A stretch of DNA of 64,000 nucleotides from Dreissena polymorpha (taxonomy: Eukaryota > Mollusca > Bivalvia > Myida > Dreissenidae): contig NC_068355.1 of NCBI RefSeq assembly GCF_020536995.1, positions 4,199,764-4,263,763 on the forward strand, written 5' to 3'. Below the pieces are notes generated by a model. The model saw only the letters and a list, made by a program, of their open reading frames with translations, had not been told where the DNA came from and made no database searches. Position 1 is the first letter of the stretch. Each line of letters opens with the position of its first letter. Both the position numbers and the translations under genes were made by a program. Positions 37,401 to 48,710 of this stretch are shown here, piece after piece.

Positions 37401-40400
37401 TTGAAACATGACAAAGTTGTGCAGCTCAACATGGCTCTTAAATAGAATACTGCGGGTCTTGACACATGACAAAGTTGTTCAGCTCAACATGACTCTGAAA
37501 TAGAATACTGTGGGTCTTGAAACATGACAAAGTTGTTCAGCTCAACATGGCTCTGAAATATAATACTGAGGGTCTTTAAACATGACAAAGTTGTTCAGCT
37601 CAACATGGCTCTGAAATAGAATACTCTGGGTCTTGAAACATGACAAAGTTTTTCAGCTCAACATGGCTCTTAAATAGAATACTGAGGGTCTTGAAACATT
37701 ACAAAGTTGTTCAGCTCAACATGGCTCTGAAATAGAATACTGTGGGTCTTGAAACATGACAAAGTTGTTCAGCTCAACATGGCTCTGAAATAGAATACTG
37801 TGGGTCTTGAAACATGACAAAGTTGTTCAGCTCAACATGGCTATGAAATAGAATACTGAGGGTCTTGAAACATGACAAAGTTGTTCAGCTCAACATGGCT
37901 CTTAGATAGAATACTGCGGGTCTTGAAACATGACAAAGTTGTTCAGCTCAACATGCTCTGAAATAGAATACTGAGGGTCTTGAAACATGACAAAGTTGTT
38001 CAGCTCAACATGGCTCTGAAATCAAAATACTGAGGGTCTTGAAACATGACAAAGTTGTTCAGCTCAACACGGCTCTGAAATAGAATACTGAGGGTCTTGA
38101 AACATGACAAAGTTGTTCAGCTCAACATGACTCTGAAATAGAATACTGAGGGTCTTGAAACATGACAAAGTTGTTCAGCTCAACATGGCTCTTAAATAGA
38201 ATACTGTCGGTCTTGAAACATGACAAAGTTGTTCAGCTCAACATGGCTCTTAAATAGAATACTTAGGGTCTTGAAACATGACAAAGTTGTTCAGCTCAAC
38301 ATGGCTCTGAAATAGAATACTGCGGGTCTTGAAACATGACAAAGTTGTGCAGCTCAACATGGCTCTGAAATTGAATGTATTTGTAGTAAATTCTTTAATA
38401 ATTTGTCGCATGATTGTTTAAAACAGTAAGTTGATATAATGTTTTTAATCAAAATTCATTGACATAGAATTTAAAGCAAAGCAATTATGACGATTTGTGA
38501 GAATAGGGTAAGAAACTCGGAAGCATATAGACATAATTAAACACATCTGTAATATATAAGCATCAACTTTACCTGGCATATAGACATGATTAAAAACATC
38601 TGTAATACATACGTACAAAGGTTCCGGGAAATTCTCACTTGAAGGTGTATACATTAAATTTGATATTTATTTTGAACTTCTAAATTGACTCATAATATAA
38701 ACAAGTATAGCTACTATAGACAAATCCCCCATCACTCATGTTTAGAAATAGGACAAGATGACCGTGATTGCTGACATGATTGACATTATGATACGATAGT
38801 GAACTAAGCTCGCGGAGTGTTCACTATGTTTAACAAGGCAAGTGGGCAGTTTTTACCAAATAATTTAAGATTTGAATGCATTTGCAAGATGACCATTGTA
38901 TGATGTTATACAAAACACCAAACCTCATGGCCTTGTGGTTTAAGAGGAGAGGATTTTTATGTCTTTTTTATTACTTTATATACTCCAGGTGACCCCTTGG
39001 AATGTTGCTTTGAGATTTAATCCAATTGGGCATAATTCCAACATACTTTTAATTTTACCAATCCATGTTGCTAAATATCAAATATATAGGCTCAAAGTTT
39101 AATGGTTCTAGCGACATATAAAGTAAAAAAGTTATCACCAGGGCAGGCCAATTTTGACCCCAGGGGCATATTTGAAACAAATTTGGAAAAGGGCCATCAA
39201 ATAATTTTATGCAACCAATACCTAACCTCTAGGCCTTCCATTTCTAGAGGAGGAGTTTTAAACGTGTTCACTATATACATGTATGGGCCAGGCTTGTGAA
39301 AAAAGGGTTTAATGCATGTGCCAAAAGTATAGACCCAGATTAGCCTGTGCAGTTTACACAGGCTAATGAGGGATGGTACTTTCTGCCTAAACTGCATTTT
39401 TGCAAAGGAGATACTTTCTTTAACAGAAAAATATCATAAAAGCAGAAAGTGTTGTCCTGTGTGGATTGCACAGGCTAATCTGGGACGATACTTTACGAAT
39501 GTGCATTAAAGCCCTATCCCAGAGCACGGCCTATATGCATCATGTACGTACAAGGGAAACAAGTTACCCCTTGTGCACGGTCCATTTTGACCCCATGGGC
39601 ATGATTCGAATATTTTTGGCAGAGGACCCACTTACAATGTTTAAAGGAGAGGACCCACTTACTAGGGAAACATAATAGTACATTTCTGGGCATGTGGGTG
39701 TAGAGAAGAAGATTTTATAACGTTATTTTCTATATATTATTATACATGTACATGTTTTAAGTCTATATAAATCCTGGGCCCCTTGGAGAGTGACCAGTAT
39801 GATCCAATGATTTTAACAAACGATACCATTTATAACAAATATATAATTTGTTAGCAGTTTCATATGAGATTTTAAAAATTTACACTTGAATGATTTATTT
39901 TTTAGCTTTGATAACCTAAATATGCTGAGAACAATTTTAATAACGTAAACAGAGTCACCCAACGACATTTCCTGTGGAATTTCCAGTAAATAGGAGATGT
40001 TGTTTGAAGCCAATTGTTGGCTCCTGCCAGCGCACAACGTACAATATACAACAATGGACGCCTGAAAGCCATCCACCCTAAAAGCTCATCATCAGCTTAA
40101 AAGGGGGTGACAGGTATACATTCTGTAAAGGATAGATAATTTGTAGAAGAATTCTGTTATGACCACCAACATCTTGAAGGAGCTTCAACTCTTAAATTTG
40201 TAAAAAAAATATAAGTCTAATCTGAAACATTTTGGAGGTAATATACACACCTACATGCTAACATGTGCAATGTTTAATGTGATTCCAACTTATGTGGCAA
40301 CTGATTCAAATGAAATTTGTTTGAGCTGCCATTACATAGTAAATAAGCTGTCCATTTGGGACTGAAAGATCACAGGTACCGGTATGATCGACTCTAGAGG

Positions 40401-43400
40401 AATGTACATTCTCAACATCATCTCAAGGACACTGTACTTATCATTCTCATCAAACAGACTGTCTTTTAAGCCAAAAATTTCAATGCCATTAAGCTTAAAT
40501 GGGCCCTGCTCTGTGAAAAGGTTTTTTTATGCATGTGCATAAAGTGTCATCCCAGATTAGTGTTGTCCCCGATAAGCCGGTGCGGACTGCATAGGCTAAT
40601 CTGGAAAGGCACTTGACCCACACACATCTTTAAACAAAAAATACAATAAAAGCACAGGCATATCTGGGACAACACTTTATGCATTAAACTGCCTCTTACC
40701 CCGGCTGGTATCTGGTAGCCTCCAATCACAAGATTCTGAGTTGGCACACGCGCAACGTCCAGCCCGATTGGAAAAAATCTGCAACATCATTGAAGATGCT
40801 TCATAAAGTAATGAATCCTAAAACTGCAGTTTCTATTATTACTAGTTAAATGAAAATGAATGTAATTTATAATGCATTTGAATTTGGATCATTGTAGGTC
40901 GAAATGTTCTTGTGCTTCTGTGAAGAAACAAATTATGTGTGCCAAGCCTTAGGACTTTAGGCTTGCTGACCTCAAACCCAAGATGGTTTTTCTTTTCCAT
41001 ACAAGTAAGCTATATACTGACTAAAAGATTAATGTTTAAGCTTGCTCTAGATACCTAGACAGGAAAAGGTCTAAGGATCACCCACCCTTCCAGCAAATGC
41101 TCTACAGATTACCCACACGTTAACAAGACAAACTGCCCCATCCCCTGGCAGCCGTGTTTAAAAAAAAAAAAAATCATTTGTGAACTTGGCTGAAATATCA
41201 TTAGAACATATGTTTTGACAAAGAATGTTACTCATAAAGTGTTAATAAGCTTTTTATTTAATTTCTTAAATTAATAAGGTAAATGCTGACTGAGGACGCA
41301 AACCGTTCAACAGACAAGCGGCAATCACAAAAGCTAGCCATGAAAACTTGCTCCGGTAAGCTAAAAAGTAAAAAACGAAAGACAAAGAAAAGAAGAACTT
41401 AGTACCGGAAAGTTTCCTTCACAAATGCCTTCAAGTACGCCATGCTATTTATCCTGTCAGCAGTTATCTGTTCTCCAGGGGGCACAACTTTTGTTATCTC
41501 ATTGTACAGCCTTTCCTGGGCGTCAGGGTAGCGAGCGAGGCAGTACAGGTTACTGGCCAGCGTTGGAGAGGTCTGAATGTGGTAACTCACAGGTTTGCCA
41601 AGATAATTTCTATGACCCTTTTTCTTGGAAAACTGGGTTTTGTTCATGTACATAAAGTGTAATCCCTGATTAGCTTGTGCAATCCGCCCAGGTGAATCAG
41701 GAATGACACTTGTCGCTTGTATGGTATTTTTCAAGGTGAATCAGGAATGACACTTGTCGCTTGTATGGTATTTTTCAAGGTGAATCAGGAATGACACTTG
41801 TCGCTTGTATGGTATTTTTCCAGGTGAATCAGGAATGACACTTGTCGCTTGTATGGTATTTTTCATTTAAAGGAAGTTTCTTCTTAGCTAAAATCTGGTC
41901 AAGGTGGAAAGTGTTGTCTCAGATGAGCCTTTGCAGACTGCACAGGCTTACCTGGAACGACACTTTTATCACAGGCATAAGCCCAGTTTTCCCATAATGA
42001 GTCTCCAATATTCGCTAATAATCAGTCATACTTGTAATTTTCAAAATTGGTGGTTATGAATGTGTGTTGTATTGCCTTTATTTGTGACATCAAGCCTAAA
42101 TTTGAATTTCTTTTGTGTGTTGTGTGATTAGAAAGGGGCAACACTCCTGAAGTTTTTACTGTGCTGCTTGAAAAGCAAAAGAGTAAGTTTGAAAACAATT
42201 AAAGTGATGTTTTTTTAAGTAAAAGACAGGAGGTTGCAATATTCTTACAATACCATTCAAATATTAATTTACAGAATTTCATAAAGTTTAAAAAAGCTAC
42301 TTTAGCTGCAAGAACTCTATAAGTTCTTAGAGGATTGTTCAATAAATAAGAAACAGTTACTCTGAAATTAATTCTAATTAGGAGCAGTTAATGAAACAAG
42401 TTGTTTTGTTTATAAAAGTGTTCCAAAAAGAGAATTTTTTTTAAAATGTAACTTTAAATATAAGTGAGAAGATCAATTCAAAATGTGTAGTGAGTCTGAA
42501 TGTTCCTAATGCACTGTTTAGTTAAGAAAAGAGAAGTTACTTTAACATTCTTAATAACCTTGATAAGTTAAGAGCAGTTAATCTTAAGACTGAACTGAGG
42601 TAAGGAGTAATACATTCTGATGTTATTATAGAGCTATGTTATTACAAACAGGCAGTACCTTTTAAAGATCTGAATGAGCTTAAAGAAAATCAAAACGTGA
42701 ACTCATTGTAGTGCTATGCTAATTTAGTGGTGGCAAATCTGTTAAATCTGTCGTACAGAGCTAAGAATGAATTAATATGATAATTATCATAATGCTGTTA
42801 GGTTCTGGCTAAGCAGTAACTTTAAAAGTTCTAACTGCTCCAAGATTAACTCTTAACCCTTTGCATGCTGGGTAATTTGTCTTCTGCTAAAATGTCGTCT
42901 GCTGAATTTCTAAAATAAGCATTTTCTTCATTTTTTTTCAAAGAATACTATCAGAATAGCAAACAGTTTGGATCCTGATGAGACGCCACGTTCTGTGGCG
43001 TCTCATCTGGATCCAAACTGTTTGCAAAGGCCTTTAAAATCCAGCTCCAGCGCTTTAAGGGTTAAACTATCATAAAGATCTTTGGAAATAAAATTGGTTT
43101 GAACAAAAAAAGACTTGTTAAATTTCAAGTCATTTTGAAAGCTACTTAATAAATAAAGGGGTAAAAACTCTGCAAATTTCCTACTAAGCTAAATATTCTA
43201 AATTAGTTATAGAGCTACATGATACCAATTTAAGACCAGTAACTTTTTTTCTGCATCCTTACTGTGCTGAGACCGTCCCCAAACAACGAGAGTGTGATGA
43301 TTGTGATGTCCTTCATATCTAGTTCTGGTTTGCTGATAAGGTAAGATAGAAAATTATACTGTCCCTCTTTCAATGCATTGGCGTCTGTGAGCGCAGATAT

Positions 43401-46400
43401 CTTTGCCAGGGCCTCATTCAGGTACTTTAGACTGGTCCTGAAAAATTTGGGATAAAACACTAAAGTGAACAATCTTATGACAGGAAAATCACAAAATGGT
43501 TCAGAGAACAACTACTAAAAACTCTGCAGCTATTAAAAATTGATTTTTATCATGACCCATTTGATTTATTCTTTTAAGCGCTATGGAATATTTTACCATG
43601 CAATTAGTAGTCATATGGGCCATTTTCTGTAAAAAGGAAGGATGCATATAATAGTTACAGAAGGGTTTATTCCACAAAAATGTACAACATGGTGTTTAAT
43701 TCTTTTACATTGGGTTAGACAAAGCAATACAAAAAATAGAAAAAGTTTCAGAATAAAATGAGATAGAAAGCAAATATATCTACATTCATCATTCCTCTGT
43801 TTACACTAAATTCTGCTTATGAGATTACAAAGCCATGGTGGTTAACCAAGAAGGTGTGGTTAAAAATCCACAAGCAATCAGTAAATTGCGCTCGATTAGT
43901 CATTGTCAGCTTGGGTACTCGTAAAAACAGGTAATAGATAGAGTAGTAGAGAGTATTATGCCACACGGTGATGGCTTTAGTAAGACCACTTAGCAGGTAT
44001 ATAGATGTTAAAAACAAGGTAAATTTTCTTCTCATTTTTTCTTTGAAAACGGCTTATCGGATATCTCGAACTCTCATTATCTCGATATTTTTTCTTATTC
44101 CTGCCGACTTTGAGATAATGAGAGTAGACTGTAGTCAATTATAAAAAAATAGCCGACAATGACCGATTTAGTGTTAAATTTCCCTGGTACATTTTTAGTA
44201 AATTTATCGTACCCCGGGTACATGTAAGTACACTAAAGAGTACTCGGGGTACATGTAAGTAGTACCTGAGCCGACAATGACCAATAGAGCATAAACTGTA
44301 ATAGCTGTATTCAGTGCATTTTTGCAAACACTTCAGCCTTTCTCTAGGAAAACCGGGCTTAATGCATTTGCTTAAAGTGTCGTCCCGGATTAGCCTGTGC
44401 AGTCCGCACCAGCTAATCATGAGGGACCTCACTTTTTGGATTTTTTTGAAGATGAGACTTTCTTTAAACAGAAAACATCATAAATGCCGAAAGAGTTGTT
44501 CCTGATTAGCCTGTGCTGACCAAACAGGCTTATCTGAGAAAAAACTTTACACAGATGCATAAAGCCCCATTTACACAAAGCAAGGCTCCTTTGTTTCCAA
44601 GCAAGATAACAATAACTGCCATATCTGTTCCATGATCAAGATTACGTGTGGTCATTGTAAAAAAAAAAACTCACTGCAACACACACTCCTCTGCGTCTAC
44701 CAGTCTTTTCCATATTGGTGTCGGAAACAGTTTGTACAGCGGTAACTGAAACTTCATTTTTGCTGACAGCGTGAACATGGCAGTGTTGGCATTGATCATC
44801 TTTTGAACCTCTGAGTCCTTTGATGTTTTGAAGGAATTCAAGCGGGCTTCAAACACAGTCATAGCAGCGGCTGAAAACAACTAATACTACACTATTGTGA
44901 CTGGACACGAATAAGCCAGTTTGTGCATAAATTATGTGTCTTTTATTATTAAGATATAAGATGTAGGGGTTAGAACATAAACTACTTGTGTTCCATGACA
45001 AGAATAATATTTTTTATACCCGTAGGTCATGAAATAGTATATGTATCACAAATAAAAAAGTCAGTGCCAAGTAGTATTTTCAAGAAATTTCACAATAATT
45101 TGAGTGAACAATCTTTCATGATAGAGTGAAAAAAACAGAGACTGAGTTAAAATGAGAAGGTATGCTCCTTGCTCTGGGGAATCTGGCCTTAATGCATTTT
45201 GTTAAGTGTCCTGCCCAATAAACTGGAACAACATCTTCTGTCTTACATGGAATTCCATTTAGAAAGAGGTCATTAAAGGGGCCTTTTCACGTTTTGGTTA
45301 ATTGACAACATTAAAAAAAGTTGTTTAAGATTCGCTAATTTTCATTTTATTTATGATATTTGTGAGGAAACAGAAATAATTAACATTTACCATGCTCTGA
45401 AATATCCATTAATTGCATCTCTGGACGATTTAAAAACCTGAAAATTATAAAGCGTTGCAAAGAAACGATTGAATAACATGGAAAGTTCTGTTGTTGTCGT
45501 TATATTTTGTTAAAATACCAGGATTGCTTATATAAAGTATAAAAAACATCCCTCATTGTATGAGCGCGGATGGTTGAGTGGTCGAGCCGGCAGACTTTTA
45601 CTCTGGACTCCAGGGGTCAGTGGTTTGAGCCCAGTTTAGGGTCATTTTTCTTTTTTTAATTGTATTCTTGTTTTTTTTACTGGAGCTTTTTAGATCCTGC
45701 GTTTACATTTATCAATAAAAAGTATTTAATGACAAACTTCAATTCATGCCAAAATCTGTGAAAAGGCCCCTTTAAATAAAAAATAAAATAAGTGGAAAGA
45801 GGCATCCCTGATTAGCTTGTGTTTATCTGGTATTAATCTTTACACTTATCATTATGTATTTAGACCCACTTTCCTAGAATGAGGCTTAATTATCCTTAGG
45901 TATACAAAGATGATACATAATGTTTTTTTTTCTAAAAAAGTTTTGCATTCATTTCTCAAATAACCTACATTCAACATTCCATTTTGAAATCTCGTTCCTC
46001 AGGTTTGGAACGTGGCCGTTGCAATCCCGTATTAATCGAAGATGGCTTACAAAATCCTCAGCAACCTCCGTAACAAATGGAAGATACACAGTGACTGCCT
46101 TGGGTCTCATCATCATCTGCTGTACAGCGCTCCGAAGTCTGTACCACTCTTCACCATTGCTGGAAAAGTGAAAATGTTGGGCTGAAAAAATTCAGCTGTA
46201 ATATGTGTGTCTTGTTTTTTAATGAAAGTAAATTATTTTAAAATGACATCAATATTATAATAATAAAAACATTCTCACTACAATTTATTAATTATCCCGT
46301 ACCCTAAAGGCCATTTCATTAAACATTGTAAGTAACTTATAATTCCTTAATCTGTTGAATTGATTTTTAAAAAACAGGAAATGATAAGAATGATTAATCA

Positions 46401-48510
46401 AAACTGACTTAAGAATTGGAGGTGACTTGAGAGATTGTCTTACAATGATCTACTGATATTGAATGAAAGATTGTTACAATTTTGTGACAGGAAAAATATA
46501 ACTAGATTATGGTTAGTCACATTCTGGAAAAATTGGGCTTTATGCATTAAGTGTCATCCTGGGTTAGCCTGCGCAGTCCACACAGGCTTTATGCTGCATG
46601 TGCATTAAGTGTCATCCTGGGTTAGCCTGCTCAGTCCACACAGGCTTTATGCATGTGCATTAAGTGTCATCCTGGGTTAGCCTGCGCAGTCCACACAGGC
46701 TTTATGCATGTGCATTAAGTGTCATCCTGGGTTAGCCTGCGCAGTCCACACAGGCTTTATGCATGTGCATTTAGTGTCATCCTGGGTTAGCCTGCTCAGT
46801 CCACACAGGCTTTATGCATGTGCATTAAGTGTCATCCTGGGTTAGCCTGCTCAGTCCACACAGGCTTTATGCATGTGCATTAAGTGTCATCCTGGATTAG
46901 CCTGCGCAGTCCACACAGGCTTTATGCATGTGCATTAAGTGTCATCCTGGGTTAGCCTGCTCAGTCCACACAGGCTTTATGCCTGTGCATTAAGTGTCAT
47001 CCTGGGTTAGCCTGCTCAGTCCACACAGTGCATGTGCATTAAGTGTCATCCTGGGTTAGCCTGCTCAGTCCACACAGGCTTTATGCATGTGCATTAAGTG
47101 TCATCCTGGATTAGCCTGCTCAGTCCACACAGGCTAATCAGGGACAACAATTTCCACTTTTAAGGTATTTGTAGTTCGAAGTAATTCTCTTCTTAGGGAA
47201 AATTAAGTTTAGGCGGAAAGTATTGTCCCTGATTAACCTGTATGGACTGCACAGGCTAATCAGGGATGACATTTTACATTCATGCATTAAGCCCAGTTTT
47301 CCCACAAAGAGTCTTCTCGCGTGTTTCCAAACTCAAGTGACAGACTCACGTGTTTCCAAGCCCCAGTGACAGACTCACCTGTTTCCAAGCCCCAGTCACA
47401 GACTGACGTGTTTCCAATCCCCAGTCACAGACTCACATGTTTCCAACCCCCAGTGACAGACTCATGTGTTTCAAAGCCCAATGAAAGACTCATGTGTTTC
47501 CAAGCTCCAGTCACAGACTCACATGTTTCCAACCCCCAGTGACAGACTCACGTGTTTCAAAGCCCAATGACAGACTCACGTGTTTCCAAGCCCCAGTGAA
47601 AGCCCCCTCTGCTGCCGGTACATCTGTGTCGTCTCCATTAGTGGAACGATGTGCGGCATCTTTCCCTCGTGTTGGAACACCAAGCGGATGTAGTCCGGGT
47701 CAAACAGGTGCACAACTGTTGTTCCGGCGATGGTCTCCTTGACAATTTTGCCATACTGGTGGTACAAGTCTAATACAGCTTCTTGGTACCTTTCAATGTT
47801 GTATTTGTTAAGAGGACCTGAAAACATGAAGGACATAGTGAGTTTTCTTAAACAATAATGTTTTTCCAGGCGAAAATAATAATATTATAATGTATAAGTT
47901 GATTAAGTATTATCACATACTATTTACAACTGACTTAGCCCTTTACCACTTAGATACGTATTTTTACGCATTTGTAGTTCCTAAGAAGGTTTAATTTAAT
48001 TAAAGACCTTTTTTACTAGATTCAAGTTTTAAAGGCTTCATTTCTAACCCTATGATACTGATGAGTAGCAAACAGCATAAAACCTAAACTCACAGGCTGT
48101 TCTGGCTTTATGCTGTTTGCACATAGCTATTTTCACTTTGCTTCTAAGTGGGAAAGGATTAAGACAGAGATTGATGAAATCAGCTAAGAAAAAAGCTTGT
48201 TTTTTTATTCATTTTTATGAATTGAAGAATAGTAGAAACTGGTTTCAGTGAAAAACATAGTAAAAATTCTTTTTAAGTAAAGAAAACATTTCTAGAAAAA
48301 AATCTCACAACTGTAAAAGTGTTGAACCAATCAAATACCTTTTCTATATTTCAGCAGGGTTCCCAGGTAAGGCAGACCCTTTGGGCCGGGGATCTCAGAG
48401 AACGGTTTTGCCTTTTCGTACTCTACCGAGAGCATCTGAACATTACAAAGGGCAGTGGTGGTGCTTACAAAGCAACGGGGAATCAGCCAGGGCACGCCCC
48501 GACAAGCCAT
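34403..48510 (-). CDS. Mitochondrial-clan cytochrome P450, complete, 9 exons
   Basis: Exons in gene order: 48339-48510, 47580-47817, 45969-46159, 44675-44870, 43263-43437, 41406-41572, 40700-40778, 35531-35690, 34403-34554. All introns are GT-AG and phases agree, giving 509 codons then TGA, the normal P450 length. The N-terminus (MACRGVPWLIPRCFVSTTTA) is basic and hydroxylated with no acidic residue, like a mitochondrial presequence, and is followed by PGPKGLPYLGTL (41-52). The helix I region has FGDGLSTTSPTL (about 318-329), helix K has ETFR (377-380), then FKAERW, and the haem loop FGHGPRMCAGRRFAEQE has Cys458. Wording such as ETTQMYRQQ and LGLGNTNGEEWYRLR fits animal mitochondrial-clan P450s (CYP10/27/49-like), which take electrons from ferredoxin to oxidise steroids or other lipids. 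The substrate is not predictable. The ATG at 48510 has context GCCATGG and follows TTTGCAG, a possible 5' UTR acceptor. Introns 2 and 7 contain splice-site minisatellites. Confidence 0.95.
35641..38372 (-). repeat. 58-bp minisatellite of P450 exon 8 acceptor plus exon start
   Basis: On the gene strand each unit is CTATTTCAG followed by about 50 bases equal to the 5' edge of exon 8 (AGCCATGTTGAG...CAAGACCCTCAGTATT). The real exon edge is the terminal copy (exon starts at 35690); about 46 further copies run up intron 7 to 38372. Array copies share changes not in the exon (GAGCTGAACAACTTT against GAGATGAACAACTTC), so the array has been homogenised apart from the exon. Higher-order blocks recur, for instance around 35930-36560 and 37260-37930. 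58 is not divisible by three, so read-through from decoy acceptors would shift frame. Confidence 0.96.
38925..39740 (+). repeat. Old bivalve repeat in P450 intron 7, with a miniature element inside
   Basis: Lines like CCTCATGGCCTTGTGGTTTA and CCTCTAGGCCTTCCATTTCT, with AATTTTGACCCCAGGGGCAT and ATTTTGACCCCATGGGCATG, repeat in variants. At 39286-39530 a GCCTGTGCAGTCC-type element is inserted (AGATTAGCCTGTGCAGTTTA... to CACAGGCTAATCTGGGACGA). 38375-38925 and 39740-40500 show no gene. Confidence 0.55.
40503..40690. mobile_element. GCCTGTGCAGTCC-type miniature element beside P450 exon 7
   Basis: GGCCCTGCTCTGTGAAAAGG at the left; GACTGCATAGGCTAATCTGG and CATATCTGGGACAACACTTT to the right. It ends about 10 bases from the exon 7 donor. 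Confidence 0.65.
41609..42005. mobile_element. Miniature element carrying four 44-bp internal tandem copies
   Basis: CTTGGAAAACTGGGTTTTGT and GCCCAGTTTTCCCATAATGA are inverted ends of the GCCTGTGCAGTCC family. Between them AGGTGAATCAGGAATGACAC followed by TTGTCGCTTGTATGG is repeated four times (from about 41690 to 41866). In P450 intron 5. Confidence 0.75.
42853..43065. mobile_element. TTAA-flanked miniature element with a 31-bp central hairpin
   Basis: TTAACCCTTTGCATGCTGG at the left and CCAGCGCTTTAAGGGTTAA at the right are imperfect inverted ends. In the middle, arms 42959-42989 and 42995-43025 pair over 31 bases with one mismatch around a 5-base loop (arm starts GCAAACAGTTTGGATCC). piggyBac-type target site. 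In P450 intron 5. Confidence 0.8.
44333..44588. mobile_element. GCCTGTGCAGTCC-type miniature element
   Basis: CTTTCTCTAGGAAAACCGGG, GTCCCGGATTAGCCTGTGCA and GTCCGCACCAGCTAATCATG form the left half; CTGATTAGCCTGTGCTGACC and AAGCCCCATTTACACAAAGC the right half. Just downstream of P450 exon 4 in intron 4. A weaker partial copy lies near 45163-45240. Confidence 0.7.
45273..45775 (+). mobile_element. TTAA-flanked TIR element containing a tRNA-like module
   Basis: TTAAAGGGGCCTTTTCAC (45273-45290) and GTGAAAAGGCCCCTTTAA (45758-45775) are perfect 18-bp inverted ends, readable as a TTAA target duplication plus a 14-bp TIR starting AGGGGCC. In the interior, 45566-45650 looks like a tRNA: GCGCGGATGGTTGAGTGGTC (acceptor start and box A) and GGTCAGTGGTTTGAGCCCAG (box B). 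The element is ~500 bp and has a diverged relative at 8485-8975. In P450 intron 3. Confidence 0.85.
46516..47312. mobile_element. Miniature element expanded by eleven 55-bp internal copies
   Basis: The outer ends (CATTCTGGAAAAATTGGGCT and AAGCCCAGTTTTCCCACAAA) belong to the GCCTGTGCAGTCC family. From about 46540 to 47135 the left part (CTTTATGCATGTGCATTAAG, TGTCATCCTGGGTTAGCCTG, C-GCAGTCCACACAGG) is repeated about eleven times with G/T at one position (GCGCAG or GCTCAG). In P450 intron 2. Confidence 0.85.
47319..47605 (-). repeat. 29-bp minisatellite of P450 exon 2 end plus its splice donor
   Basis: On the gene strand the unit is TCACTGGGGCTTGGAAACAC followed by intron GTGAGTCTG. The real exon 2 end (donor after 47580) is the terminal copy; about nine more run into intron 2. 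Several keep GTGAGT; others read ATGAGT, GTCAGT or GGTGAG at the donor. The array abuts the expanded miniature element at 47312. Confidence 0.92.
47935..48162. mobile_element. TTAA-type miniature element in P450 intron 1
   Basis: Begins TTAGCCCTTTACCACTTAG and ends CTAAGTGGGAAAGGATTAA, imperfect inverted ends of 19 bases. It contains the line AAACAGCATAAAACCTAAAC shared with 15742-15875. Confidence 0.7.
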
Positions 48511-48544
48511 GGCCTGCAAATATGAAAGATAAAGTGGTACATAT

Positions 48545-48710
48545 TAGCCTTGCTCTGTGAAAATGGATTATTTGTTTCAAGAATGTCTGGTATTGGCAAA
48601 AATCAAAATACAGGTAAGGCAGAAAGGGTCATCTCATATTTGCCTGTGCAGATTGCGCAGGCTATTCTGGGATGACACTTTAAGCCGGGATTTCCCAGAT
48701 GGAGGCTCAT
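48545..48710. mobile_element. GCCTGTGCAGTCC-type miniature element near the P450 start
   Basis: TTAGCCTTGCTCTGTGAAAA, then TTTGCCTGTGCAGATTGCGC and CAGGCTATTCTGGGATGACA, ending CCGGGATTTCCCAGATGG. A shortened copy 35 bases upstream of the P450 ATG. Confidence 0.65.

Noticed and set aside
45566-45650. A functional tRNA gene
   Set aside because: Box A and box B are present, but the stems do not close convincingly and the segment sits inside a TIR element with a diverged relative elsewhere, so it is called a tRNA-like module.
47321-47742. Plus-strand open frames over the P450 exon 2 region
   Set aside because: They are antisense to a well-supported P450 exon and to its 29-bp array.
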